A stretch of DNA of 64,000 nucleotides from Nakamurella silvestris (GTDB lineage Bacteria > Actinomycetota > Actinomycetes > Mycobacteriales > Nakamurellaceae). Location: NCBI GenBank assembly GCA_003576535.1, contig QXCQ01000091.1, positions 1 through 64,000 of the forward strand, in the 5' to 3' direction. A model generated the notes under the pieces. It saw only the letters and a program-made list of their open reading frames with translations, did no database searches and had not been told where the DNA came from. Below are positions 1-8,001 of the stretch, piece after piece. Positions within the stretch are counted from its first letter, which is position 1. Every line of letters begins with the position of its first letter. The position numbers and the translations under genes were made by a program.

Positions 1-45
1 ACAACCCACCACCGCGTCCCAAGCAGCTTGACAACTACCGCGATT

Positions 46-81
46 CGGGATCGGCGCACTCTGCAGGGTGCGCCGATCCCG
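46..81. terminator. Hairpin, probable terminator of a gene left of the window
   Basis: A perfect 14-bp stem (46-59 with 68-81) closes on an 8-base loop. No T-tract follows, as is common for GC-rich actinobacterial terminators. It probably ends a plus-strand gene outside the window. Confidence 0.5.
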
Positions 82-113
82 GAACGGTGCGCGGGAACAC
101 AAAGGCGTTAAAA

Positions 114-160
114 CGAGTGGACCCCCACACCTCAATATCTGGGGTGTGGGGGTCCACTCG
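114..160. terminator. Long hairpin after the GH2 gene; relative of the 48-kb palindromic repeats
   Basis: Bases 114-131 and 143-160 form a perfect 18-bp inverted repeat around an AT-rich loop. It lies 15 bases past the stop of the minus-strand GH2 gene, so it can act as its terminator. The outer arm (CGAGTGGAC...GTCCACTCG) and the CCCCCACACC segment are also found in the units of the tandem array at 48134-48764, so it may be a dispersed copy of that repeat family. Confidence 0.7.
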
Positions 161-175
161 GCTAGCAGGGTTGAA

Positions 176-3100
176 TCAGGCGGCGTACGCCCGGTGGATG
201 AACGCCGCAGCGGACTGCCGGTCGACCGGGTTGCCCGGGCGGAACAGCTTTCCGTTGTCGTAACCGTTGGTGTATCCGTTGGCCTTCATCCAGGTGATCA
301 CGCCACAGAACTGCTCCGTGACGGGAACATCGTTGAAGGGCTTCACGGTGCAGCTCGGATCAGCCTGGCCCGGGTTCGCCAACCGGTAGAGGAAGGCGGC
401 CATGGCCTGACGGGACACCGACGCACCCGGCTGGAAGTACACCTTGCTGCCGGAGACGGTTCCGGTGGTGATCCCGGCCGACTTCAGCCACTGGATCTCC
501 GCACAGAACGTGGAGTCGATCGCGATGTCGTCGAACGGCTTCGCGGTGCACGCAGGGGCCGTCTGCCCCGGGTGCTCGGCGCGGTACAGGAACGCCGCAG
601 CGGCCTGACGGGACACCGGGTCCAGCGGGGCGAAGGTGCCGTCCGGGTTGCCCTTGACCACACCCTTGTCCACGGCCCAGTCGATGTCGGCGAAGAACGG
701 GTGCGTCGGGGTCACATCCGTGAAGTTCACCGACAGCGATGCTGCGGCCGAGGTCGACGGGTTGATCCGGTCCTTGCCGGAGAACTTCGCCGTGACGGCA
801 TGGGTGCCGATTGCGACGCTGCCGCCCAGGGAAACCGTCGCGGTGCCGGCGACGACGGGCGCGGTCTTGACCACGGTGCCGTCCACCAGGACCTGCACGG
901 TGCCGCCGTCAACCGCCACCCCGCCGGACCTCACCGAAACCGTTGCGGTCACCTCGGTTCCGAACGGAACCTGGGCCGCCGACAGTTCGAGTGCGGTGGT
1001 GCTGTCGCTCGTCGGGAGCGGCGGCTCGTTCGCAGCCAGGCCGGCCACCTCGGAGGCGGACAGTGCCCGGTCGTAGGCGTGCACATCGGAGAGTGCTCCA
1101 CGCCAGTAGTCCACCGCGTTGGTGTTGCCGTTCTGGGTGAACTGGGCCCGCCCGATGAGCAGGTTGCCCACGGCCGGATCCGTGGCGCAGGCCTTGACGC
1201 TGCCGGCCAGTGCGCCGTTGACGTAGATCCGCAGGGTCTGATCGGCGTGGGAGTAGGTCCCCACCACGGAGTACCAGGTCCCGATCACCGGGGATCCGAG
1301 AGTGGTTGCCAGCGCGCGGGAACCGGCGAAGCTGAAGGCCAGCCGGTCATCCGCCTGGGAGTACTGCAGGAAGAAGGCGCTGTTCTCGGCACCGTCGATC
1401 GACACGGCCGTGCCGAATCCACCCTTGTTGTCCAGGCGGACCCGGGCGGCAACGGAGTAGTCGTTGGCGGTGTTCAGGACGGTGGCTCCGGTGTCGACGT
1501 ACTGGTTCGACCCGTTGAGCTGCAGGGCTCCTCCGCTCGGCGAGGTCACGAAGGCCGCACCGTTCTTGATGCTGCCGTTGTGGGTTCCGACGACATCCTT
1601 CGCGTCGGTCTTCAGCGGCCACCAGCCGACACCGGCCAGACCCGGGGTACCCGGATCCACGGCGCCGCCGACACTCTTGCCTGCGGCGGTGACCTTGTCG
1701 TTGACCGCCTTGACGGCGGCCGGGTCCATCTTCATCACCTTGCGGTCGTAGGTCCAGAAGCCGTTGACCTCACCCTCGACATCGGTGATCTGGGTGTAGA
1801 TCGAGCCGGACAGCGCGCAGGAGGCGGCCGGGATCAACTTGGAGGTGTTCTTGACGTACGCGGCGGTCAGCGCGGCCGAGTCGGCCACCTCGCCGTACGG
1901 GTTGACCGAGGTCGAGGACCACATGTGACCCTTGACGCTCAGCGAGAACCCGCCGTGCTCACCGTCGATCGCGGCGCGGTTGGCGTCCGGGAGCGGGAAC
2001 GCCGGCCCGGTGTACTGGTGCCAGTCGATGATGTCGCCCTTGCCGGAATCGCCCTTGGAGGCACAGCAGTTCACACCGGAGTGGGCGTTGACCAGCCGGG
2101 ACGGGTCCTGGACCTTGACGGACTCGGCGACCTGACCGGTGACGGTCTTGTCCCACTCGCCCCAGCCCTCGTTGAACGGGACCCACATGACGATGGACGG
2201 GACGCTGATCAGCTGATCCACCATGGAGTGCAGGGTGTTCACGTGGTTGGTCTGACCGGCGGTGCCGGTGTAGAAACCGGACGGGGCATCCTGGATGACC
2301 AGCAGGCCCAGCTTGTCGGCCCAGTAGTACCAGCGTGCGGGCTCCACCTTGATGTGCTTACGGACGGCGTTGAAGCCGAGTTCCTTGTGCTGGTCCAGAT
2401 CCCACTTCAGAGCCTTGTCGGTCGGAGCGGTGTAGATGCCGTCCGGCCAGAAGCCCTGGTCGAGGGTGGACAGCACGAACTCCGGCTGGCCGTTGAGGAC
2501 GATCTTCTTGTTGCCCTGGACGACCTTGAGGCCGATGGAGCGCATACCGAAGTAGGAGCCGACGGTCTCGGTCGAGCTGCCGTTGGTGATGGTGACCTTG
2601 AGGTCGTAGAGGAACGGGTCCTCCGGGCTCCACAGGTGCGCGTTCGGCACCGGCAGGTTCAGGGTCGCCCCGGCCGCGCCGCTCACGGTGCCGACCTGGG
2701 TCGTTCCGTTGAAGGCCGTAGCGGTGACGGTCGATCCGGCTGCCGCGGTGCCGGGGTTGACGGTGACGGCGAGGGTACCGGCGGTGACGTTCGGGATCAG
2801 GTTCAGCTTGTTGACGCTGACGGCGGCCGTCGGCTCCATCCAGACGTCCTGCCAGATACCGGAGGTCGGAGTGTAGAAGATGCCGCTCGGGTTCGCGGTC
2901 TGCTTACCGGTGGGCATGTAACCCTGGTCGGTGCTGTCGAACACCCGGACCGTCAGCTCCTGCGGGCCGGTGCCGACGAGTGCGTCGGTGACATCCGCGG
3001 AGAAGGACAGGTAACCACCGATGTTGTGCGCGACCTCGGTGCCGTTGACGTACACCCAGGACTCGTAGTCCACCGCACCGAAGTTCAGCTTCAGCCGCTG

Positions 3101-4336
3101 GCCGCTGCCGATGTTCCAGTCGGCCGGGACCGTGAAAGTGCGCCGGTAGACGGAGTTGTCGTAGTGCTTGGCCACACCCGAGAGCTTGGACTCCATCGGG
3201 AACGGGACCAGGATCTTGTCGGTCAGCGCGCCGGCGGGCAGGGCGACCGTCTTGGAAGCAAGGGACTGGAATCCCCAGCTGCCGTTCAGGTTCTGCCATT
3301 TCTCACGGGTCAGCTGCGGGCGCGGGTACTCCCCGTGCACGTTGGCCGGGTCCACGTCCTCGGCCCAGGGCGTGGCCAGGTAGTACCTGGAATTGTTCAG
3401 CGCCGGAACCGAGAAGGTACCGAGGGCAGCGCCACCGGTGGTCTTGAGACCACCGGTCTTGTAGTTCGCCCGCACGGCGTCGCTGGAACTCAGCGGCACC
3501 TCGGGGGTGATCACCAGGCGCGAGTTGTCGTTCGGATCGAGCTCGATGGCGGCGATCTTGGCTGCGGTTCCGCTGCCGTCCTCGAGCTGGATGTCCGTGC
3601 CGGCGGTGGCACCCAGGCTGGTGATCGGGGCGGCGAGGTCGACGATGACCTGCTTGCCGGTGGTGGCAACCTCGGAGGTGGCCGGGATCCCGGTGTAGGT
3701 GGTGGGAAGGGTGAAGGCGGACCACGGGATCGGGGCCAGCGGCTCACTCGCGCTGGACCAGGACAGGTGGTAGTTCGCCCCGCCGGTGTCTTGCGTGTAT
3801 TCCACCCGCACACTGACGGGGCTGTTCGCCGTCAGGTTGATCGGCGCGGAGGTGATCGGTACCTCCCAGTCGGTGGCCCAGTGGTCGATGACCAGGACGT
3901 TGTTGACCCAGACCCGGAAGCCGTTGTCCCCGATCATCTTGAAGGTGTAGGCCTCGGTGTACTTCGGCGTCAGCAGGCCAGTGAAACGGGCCGCGACGTG
4001 CTCGGTCTTTCCCGAGTGGATCTTCAGCGAGCCGGTGGCGTCGTTGCGATCGATGTTGGGTTCGACGGCCCAACCGGTGGGTGCGGTGTTGAAGTCGACC
4101 GTGCGGGCCCCGCCGGTCGGCGCGGCCCAGTACTGGGCGTACAGACCGTGGTTCACCCGGTCCGGGTTGGGCGGAGCGAGCTGGAGTGCCTGGCTGGGCG
4201 CCTCCTGTTGGGCTGTCGCCGGTGTACCACCGGCGAGCAGGATCGTGGCGGCAAGGACTCCTGCCGAGGTGAGGGTGCCGATGAGACGCGTGGGCGTCCC
4301 TCGGGTGTTACGGACTGACTTCACAGCGGGGCTCAC
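176..4336 (-). CDS. Secreted GH2 glycosidase with PA14, LamG, Ig and SLH-like domains
   Basis: A secreted glycan-degrading enzyme of about 1386 residues. An N-terminal signal peptide ends near residue 42 (hydrophobic LAATILLAGG). A PA14 domain (about 62-200) and an Ig-like domain (about 210-315) follow. The glycoside hydrolase family 2 core has a sugar-binding domain (about 320-500), an Ig domain (500-605) and a TIM barrel from about 606. In the barrel, NEGWGEW places the acid/base glutamate at 723, and the glutamate in DGEHGG (793) is a nucleophile candidate. A LamG/concanavalin-like domain (about 905-1130) and a bacterial Ig repeat come next. Three SLH-like repeats (about 1211-1386) close the protein. 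GH2 members cleave beta-galactosides, beta-glucuronides or beta-mannosides; the substrate cannot be told here. The frame opens at GTG 4336, but an AAGGAA ribosome site touches that codon. GTG 4324, twelve bases on, has better spacing and begins MKSVRNTRG, a typical signal peptide start. Confidence 0.88.
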   Translation of the reverse strand: MSPAVKSVRNTRGTPTRLIGTLTSAGVLAATILLAGGTPATAQQEAPSQALQLAPPNPDRVNHGLYAQYWAAPTGGARTVDFNTAPTGWAVEPNIDRNDATGSLKIHSGKTEHVAARFTGLLTPKYTEAYTFKMIGDNGFRVWVNNVLVIDHWATDWEVPITSAPINLTANSPVSVRVEYTQDTGGANYHLSWSSASEPLAPIPWSAFTLPTTYTGIPATSEVATTGKQVIVDLAAPITSLGATAGTDIQLEDGSGTAAKIAAIELDPNDNSRLVITPEVPLSSSDAVRANYKTGGLKTTGGAALGTFSVPALNNSRYYLATPWAEDVDPANVHGEYPRPQLTREKWQNLNGSWGFQSLASKTVALPAGALTDKILVPFPMESKLSGVAKHYDNSVYRRTFTVPADWNIGSGQRLKLNFGAVDYESWVYVNGTEVAHNIGGYLSFSADVTDALVGTGPQELTVRVFDSTDQGYMPTGKQTANPSGIFYTPTSGIWQDVWMEPTAAVSVNKLNLIPNVTAGTLAVTVNPGTAAAGSTVTATAFNGTTQVGTVSGAAGATLNLPVPNAHLWSPEDPFLYDLKVTITNGSSTETVGSYFGMRSIGLKVVQGNKKIVLNGQPEFVLSTLDQGFWPDGIYTAPTDKALKWDLDQHKELGFNAVRKHIKVEPARWYYWADKLGLLVIQDAPSGFYTGTAGQTNHVNTLHSMVDQLISVPSIVMWVPFNEGWGEWDKTVTGQVAESVKVQDPSRLVNAHSGVNCCASKGDSGKGDIIDWHQYTGPAFPLPDANRAAIDGEHGGFSLSVKGHMWSSTSVNPYGEVADSAALTAAYVKNTSKLIPAASCALSGSIYTQITDVEGEVNGFWTYDRKVMKMDPAAVKAVNDKVTAAGKSVGGAVDPGTPGLAGVGWWPLKTDAKDVVGTHNGSIKNGAAFVTSPSGGALQLNGSNQYVDTGATVLNTANDYSVAARVRLDNKGGFGTAVSIDGAENSAFFLQYSQADDRLAFSFAGSRALATTLGSPVIGTWYSVVGTYSHADQTLRIYVNGALAGSVKACATDPAVGNLLIGRAQFTQNGNTNAVDYWRGALSDVHAYDRALSASEVAGLAANEPPLPTSDSTTALELSAAQVPFGTEVTATVSVRSGGVAVDGGTVQVLVDGTVVKTAPVVAGTATVSLGGSVAIGTHAVTAKFSGKDRINPSTSAAASLSVNFTDVTPTHPFFADIDWAVDKGVVKGNPDGTFAPLDPVSRQAAAAFLYRAEHPGQTAPACTAKPFDDIAIDSTFCAEIQWLKSAGITTGTVSGSKVYFQPGASVSRQAMAAFLYRLANPGQADPSCTVKPFNDVPVTEQFCGVITWMKANGYTNGYDNGKLFRPGNPVDRQSAAAFIHRAYAA

Positions 4337-4455
4337 TTCCTTGTGAACCGCTCCGATGACGGGAGCGATGTTGCCGAACGGGTAAGGGCCGGGTGCACAG
4401 CAGCGATCGAGACCCGCCGCACGTGGCGGTGGGTGCGACCGTTGCCATGAACAAC

Positions 4456-4487
4456 CTCACAGTGAGCGATATGGGGAGAATTGTCAA
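4456..4487 (-). promoter_or_regulatory. Candidate promoter and operator upstream of the GH2 gene
   Basis: On the minus strand a TTGACA-like -35 box (4487-4482) is followed 15-17 bases on by the perfect palindrome CTCACAGTGAG (4466-4456), where a -10 box would lie. This suggests a repressor site covering the promoter. The rest of 4337-4677 shows nothing I recognise. Confidence 0.3.
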
Positions 4488-4677
4488 TATGTGTCCATTC
4501 TTGTTTGACAGACGTGCGCAATGTTGAGCATTGAGGTTCGAATCCGCCACGAAAGGGGTCAGGACCGCCCCGCTGCCACTACTGACCGTAATTTTGTTTC
4601 TTAATGTTGGGTTATTCCTTGAATGTGTGATCCTCCGGGCCCGCCGGTCACGCTCGGGCCGGGGAACGCCCGCGCCC

Positions 4678-4683
4678 TACAGT
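4678..4683 (+). promoter_or_regulatory. -10 box TACAGT for a leaderless transcript
   Basis: TACAGT lies exactly 6 bases before the ATG at 4690 and there is no ribosome site, so transcription probably starts at the start codon. Confidence 0.5.
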
Positions 4684-4689
4684 GGTCCC

Positions 4690-5127
4690 ATGACCTCGAC
4701 GCCGACCTGGAACCAGATGCGGTTGCTCCCTCGTATCTCGACCTCGGTCCTGGCCACCGCCGAGATACCCTCCGGACCAGGGGTTTTCGTGTGGTTTCGC
4801 AACGGTGAACCCGTGCAGGTGGGCAAGGCCACCGGACCCGGCGGCCTGCGCCGACAGCTCCAACCGCCCACGGGAGCAGAACCCGACGACGGCGCGTCCC
4901 GCTGGGAGCGGGCCGGTCATCGGATCACCACCTTCGGCCGCGAACAGCTCGCAGCGATACGCCGGTCCGTCGGCAGCCGCACACAGGCCGAGCGGGTGGA
5001 ATCCTTCATTGCGGAATCGTCCGTCGCCTGGTTGGAAATGTCGGATACGACGACCACCCGAGCAGCCTGGAAAGCACTGATGACGGACTGGCAGCCCACT
5101 CGCGGCCCCGATGGGCGCACCCGGTAA
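4690..5127 (+). CDS. Small GIY-YIG-like domain protein
   Basis: A 145-residue protein of unknown role. The segment GPGVFVWFRNGEPVQVGKA (about residues 26-44) has the two short strands and the spacing of the GIY-YIG nuclease fold, in which the motif often appears as GVYxxxxxGxxxYVGKA. Here GVF and PVQVGKA replace the two signature tyrosines, so catalysis is doubtful. The start is ATG 4690, chosen because a leaderless -10 box sits at the right distance; the open frame extends upstream without a plausible start. It may be one of the catalytically degenerate GIY-YIG proteins seen in actinobacteria. Confidence 0.7.
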   Translation: MTSTPTWNQMRLLPRISTSVLATAEIPSGPGVFVWFRNGEPVQVGKATGPGGLRRQLQPPTGAEPDDGASRWERAGHRITTFGREQLAAIRRSVGSRTQAERVESFIAESSVAWLEMSDTTTTRAAWKALMTDWQPTRGPDGRTR

Positions 5128-5177
5128 CGACGGCCGGACACCGAGCCGGATGTCGGACGTTGTGTTACGAATACCCC

Positions 5178-6194
5178 ATGTCCGACCAGCAGGCACCCGT
5201 CCCCGCACGTCGGCCTGGTCCACCGGGTGAGAACCCGATGGACCTGAGTTCCATGGGATCGGACTCCCCCGGTCAGGAGAGCGCCACCACCGTCATCGTC
5301 GCCTTTGCGGCGAATGTCCTGGTGGCGGTGGCGAAATCGGCTGCCGCGGTGATCACCGGGTCGGCCTCCCTGCTCGCCGAGGCGGCCCATTCCTGGGCCG
5401 ATGCCGGCAACGAGGTGTTCCTGCTGATCGCCAACCGGCGCTCGGCACGTCCGGCCGATCGGGGACATCCCTACGGCTACGGTCGCGATGCCTACGTCTG
5501 GTCGCTGTTCGCGGCCCTGGGCCTTTTTGTTGCGGGTGCGGCGGTCTCGATCACCCACGGCGTCCAGGAACTCATCAACCCGGAGCCGGCCAGCGATTTC
5601 ATCATCGGTTACATCGTTCTCGCCATTTCGTTCGTGCTGGAGGGCATCTCGTTCCGTCAGTCCCTCCGCCAGGCGAAACCCGAGGCCGAGTCCTTGCAAC
5701 GGGACCTGATGGAGCATGTCCTCGCCACCTCGGATCCCACCCTGCGGGCGGTGATCGCCGAGGACGCCGCCGCACTCATCGGTCTCGTCATCGCCGGCGG
5801 TGCGCTGGGGCTGCACCAGCTGACCGGGTCATCGGTACCCGATGCCGTCGGTTCGATTCTGGTGGGTCTGCTCCTGGCAGTGGTCGCCCTGGTCCTGATC
5901 AACCGCAATCGGCAGTTCCTGATCGGCCAGGAGGCGAGCCCTCAGGTGAGAACGGCGGCGATCAAGGCCATCCTGGCGCTGCCGGACGTCGCCCGGGTGA
6001 CCTACCTGCACCTGGAGGTCGTCGGACCACGACAGATCCGGATCATCGGGGATGTCGACCTGGTCGGGGACGACACCGAATCCCATGTCGCGGTGCGCCT
6101 GCGGGAGGTCGAGGCGCGGATCAGTTCCTCACCGGCCGTGGTGGGCGCAGTGTTGAGTCTGTCCGCACCCGACGAGGTGTCGATCACCGAGTAG
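5178..6194 (+). CDS. Cation diffusion facilitator, ZnT9 (SLC30A9)-like
   Basis: A membrane transporter of the CDF family, which exports divalent metals such as Zn2+ or Mn2+ in exchange for protons. About 338 residues with six predicted membrane segments and a C-terminal cytoplasmic domain. The TM2 metal motif HSWAD is present. The TM5 site reads EDAAAL instead of the usual HxxxD, and HPYGYGRDAYVWSL follows TM2. This combination (HSxxD in TM2, ED in TM5, HPYG) matches the SLC30A9/ZnT9 branch rather than FieF or CzcD. The start ATG 5178 begins MSDQQ; ATG 5238 is an alternative. It converges with the antitoxin gene downstream. Confidence 0.88.
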   Translation: MSDQQAPVPARRPGPPGENPMDLSSMGSDSPGQESATTVIVAFAANVLVAVAKSAAAVITGSASLLAEAAHSWADAGNEVFLLIANRRSARPADRGHPYGYGRDAYVWSLFAALGLFVAGAAVSITHGVQELINPEPASDFIIGYIVLAISFVLEGISFRQSLRQAKPEAESLQRDLMEHVLATSDPTLRAVIAEDAAALIGLVIAGGALGLHQLTGSSVPDAVGSILVGLLLAVVALVLINRNRQFLIGQEASPQVRTAAIKAILALPDVARVTYLHLEVVGPRQIRIIGDVDLVGDDTESHVAVRLREVEARISSSPAVVGAVLSLSAPDEVSITE

Positions 6195-6221
6195 TGCCGG
6201 GCCGCAGCACGGTGAGCCGCC

Positions 6222-6458
6222 TCACTCGCCGTACCACTCGCGAGCATCCGCGGGTGTGAATCTGTCGAAGTCCGCCGCGATCCTCACCCGGCCGCGCCAT
6301 GCTCCCGGACTCCGGTCAGGACGATGCGGACGAAGCTGGGTCAGCCTGGCCACCGGCTTGCCGTGGCGCGTCAGGATGATCTCCTCGCCTGCCTCCACCC
6401 GGGTGATCAGCGCGGAGAGGTGCGCCGTGGCGTCAGCGATGTTCACCGTCTCGTTCAC
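6222..6458 (-). CDS. Phd/YefM-type antitoxin without an adjacent toxin gene
   Basis: A 78-residue protein of the Phd/YefM antitoxin family. It carries NIADATAHLSALITRVEAGE and TRHGKPVARL, the DNA-binding N-terminal half of the family. The C-terminal tail (FDRFTPADAREWYGE) is acidic and aromatic, like toxin-neutralising tails of VapB/Phd antitoxins paired with PIN toxins. GTG 6458 has a strong GGAGGGGAAGG ribosome site. The expected downstream toxin is missing: only 27 bases separate this stop from the convergent CDF gene. It is an orphan antitoxin or one whose toxin lies elsewhere. Confidence 0.85.
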   Translation of the reverse strand: MNETVNIADATAHLSALITRVEAGEEIILTRHGKPVARLTQLRPHRPDRSPGAWRGRVRIAADFDRFTPADAREWYGE

Positions 6459-6563
6459 AGACCAAGCCTTCCCCTCCAGACTCGTCCGGTCAAGACCGAG
6501 CGGATACCCGCCCGCCGCGTCTGCGCCACCACCGGAACCGGTGCGTGCCGCACGCACCCCCGA

Positions 6564-6569
6564 TAGAGT
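6564..6569 (+). promoter_or_regulatory. -10 box TAGAGT for a leaderless transcript
   Basis: TAGAGT ends 6 bases before ATG 6576, with no ribosome site between. Confidence 0.5.
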
Positions 6570-6575
6570 CGGCCC

Positions 6576-7052
6576 ATGTCAGGTCCGTGGCCACCCCCCG
6601 ATCCCGTCACCGGGGTCATCCCACCGCCGTCCGCGCGCCCCGTGGCCGCCGGCTGGCTCCGCACGGCCGGCGTGGCCGCCGGACTCAGCGTCATGCAGGC
6701 CTTCCTCTCTGGCCTGGGCGCGTTCGGGATCCTGTTGTTCAACGACAACCTCTACGGTGACCTCGAAGTTCCGGACGGCGAGATCTGGTCGGTCCTGGCC
6801 TGCCTCGTAGTGGTGATCGCCCTGCTGGTCGCCGGCGCGGTCCGGATCACGGACGCGGTGTTCCTCTGGACGATCCTCGGATCCGTGCTGTCGCTTGCCG
6901 TCTCGGGCTACTTCCTGATCCGGGTCCCCGATGCCGGCACCCTCGACGCGTGGCCGTACGTCTTCGCCGTCCTGCCGCTTCTCACGTTGGTTGTGGTCGT
7001 GGTCCTGCGGACCCTGCCCACCTACCCGGGCCGGCTACGCCCCACACGGTGA
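6576..7052 (+). CDS. Four-pass integral membrane protein of unknown function
   Basis: A 158-residue protein with a short proline-rich cytoplasmic head (residues 1-24) and four hydrophobic segments (about 30-52, 66-88, 91-112 and 124-145). I do not recognise a family. It stands alone: the antitoxin gene diverges from it, and the 106-residue hypothetical gene converges 11 bases past its stop. The start is supported by the leaderless -10 box. Confidence 0.7.
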   Translation: MSGPWPPPDPVTGVIPPPSARPVAAGWLRTAGVAAGLSVMQAFLSGLGAFGILLFNDNLYGDLEVPDGEIWSVLACLVVVIALLVAGAVRITDAVFLWTILGSVLSLAVSGYFLIRVPDAGTLDAWPYVFAVLPLLTLVVVVVLRTLPTYPGRLRPTR

Positions 7053-7063
7053 CCCGAAGCCAT

Positions 7064-7384
7064 TCAGCCTGCGGCGGCGTCCCGCTTGGCGGTGTTGTCC
7101 TCGACCGCATCCTCGATCCGCTGCAGGAGCGCGCGGATCGCGTCCGGGTCGTTCGTCCCGGCGGCTGATCCGGCGGCTGAACCGGCGGCTGAACCGGCGG
7201 CGGGTCCTGTGTCATCGGTGCGTTCTGCCGACTCCCGGACCAACAATTCCAGCACCTCCCCCTGCACCCGGAGCAGGATCTCGCGGTCCCGGTCGAACTG
7301 TTCCAGGGAGGTGTTGAAGGCGTCGCGGCCTTCGATCACCGTCAGGATGGTGCCGATTTCTTCGGTGTCCGGGAGATCTGCCAT
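7064..7384 (-). CDS. Small hypothetical protein with Ala-Gly-Ser repeat linker
   Basis: A 106-residue soluble protein of unknown role. An N-terminal helical part (TEEIGTILTVIEGRDAFN onward) is joined to a C-terminal helix (DPDAIRALLQRIEDAVEDN) by four AAGS/AAGT repeats. ATG 7384 follows a GGAGGAACC ribosome site. It diverges from the L7/L12-like gene, leaving 112 bases for both promoters. Confidence 0.65.
   Translation of the reverse strand: MADLPDTEEIGTILTVIEGRDAFNTSLEQFDRDREILLRVQGEVLELLVRESAERTDDTGPAAGSAAGSAAGSAAGTNDPDAIRALLQRIEDAVEDNTAKRDAAAG
7160..7203. repeat. 12-bp tandem repeat inside the small hypothetical gene
   Basis: About three and a half copies of a 12-bp unit (GGCGGCTGAACC with one variant) encode the Ala-Gly-Ser linker. 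Such a repeat can change length by slippage without breaking the frame. Confidence 0.7.
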
Positions 7385-7484
7385 GGTTCCTCCGTTGACG
7401 TCCAGGTCGAGCCTTGTCGAGTTCCACCCTAGGCTCCCGATCGTCCGGCCGTCCGGGAATCGGGCACCGACCCGGGTGGAATGG

Positions 7485-7490
7485 CAGGCT
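7485..7490 (+). promoter_or_regulatory. -10-like box CAGGCT for a leaderless transcript
   Basis: CAGGCT ends 6 bases before ATG 7497. It keeps the conserved A and T of the TAnnnT pattern, but is weaker than the others in this window. Confidence 0.35.
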
Positions 7491-7496
7491 GTACCC

Positions 7497-7904
7497 ATGA
7501 ACGCCCCAGGCAGCACCCCGGACCAGGAGACCATTCAGAACCTGCTCGCGCGGGTGGCACGGTTGGAGGCGATCGTCGACCAGCTGATCGGTCGGACCGG
7601 TGGCTATCCCGCCGCCCCGGTCCCTCCGCCGCACCCACCGACCACGCCCGCACCACCGACATACCCGGCCACCCCGTACGCCGGGGCCACCTACCCCGCC
7701 TACGCCGACCAGAACTACAGCTCCCCCGAATACCGGGTGCCCACGCCTCCTCCGCCGGGCCAGGTCCCCGGCGTACCCGCCGATGTCGTCGCCGCGATCC
7801 GCTCCGGCAACAAACTCATGGCCATCAAGCTCTACCGGGGGCACACCGGTCTGGGTCTCAAAGAGGCCAAGGAAAGTGTCGAGGCCCTGGAACGCCAGCT
7901 CTGA
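7497..7904 (+). CDS. Proline-rich protein with a ribosomal L7/L12 C-terminal-like domain
   Basis: A 135-residue protein. A short coiled-coil-like helix (TIQNLLARVARLEAIVDQLI, about 10-29) is followed by a proline/tyrosine-rich linker (about 38-95) and a compact C-terminal domain of about 40 residues. That domain (AIRSGNKLMAIKLYRGHTG then LGLKEAKESVEALE) reproduces the helix-turn core of the ribosomal protein L7/L12 C-terminal domain, where KxxAIKxxRxxTGLGLKEAKxxVE is typical. It is not the ribosomal stalk protein itself, as the N-terminal dimerisation domain is replaced. The same domain occurs in small actinobacterial proteins of unknown function. The role here is unknown. Confidence 0.75.
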   Translation: MNAPGSTPDQETIQNLLARVARLEAIVDQLIGRTGGYPAAPVPPPHPPTTPAPPTYPATPYAGATYPAYADQNYSSPEYRVPTPPPPGQVPGVPADVVAAIRSGNKLMAIKLYRGHTGLGLKEAKESVEALERQL

Positions 7905-7937
7905 CCCTCCCCGCTTCCTACCTCGCCCATCACGACA

Positions 7938-7977
7938 CTCGGCCCCCGGCAACCGTGGAAGGTCGCCGGGGGCCGAG
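7938..7977. terminator. Bidirectional terminator between convergent genes
   Basis: A perfect 13-bp GC-rich stem (7938-7950 with 7965-7977) lies midway between the L7/L12-like gene and the convergent M64 gene. Confidence 0.75.
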
Positions 7978-8001
7978 ATCTGTTGCCGGGGAGAGAACTC
8001 C

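Noticed and set aside
68-4318. A 1416-codon open frame on the plus strand opposite the GH2 gene
   Set aside because: It is the antisense shadow of a GC3-rich gene. Its product is an Arg/Gly/Val-rich string with no domain, while the minus strand has clear domains and motifs.
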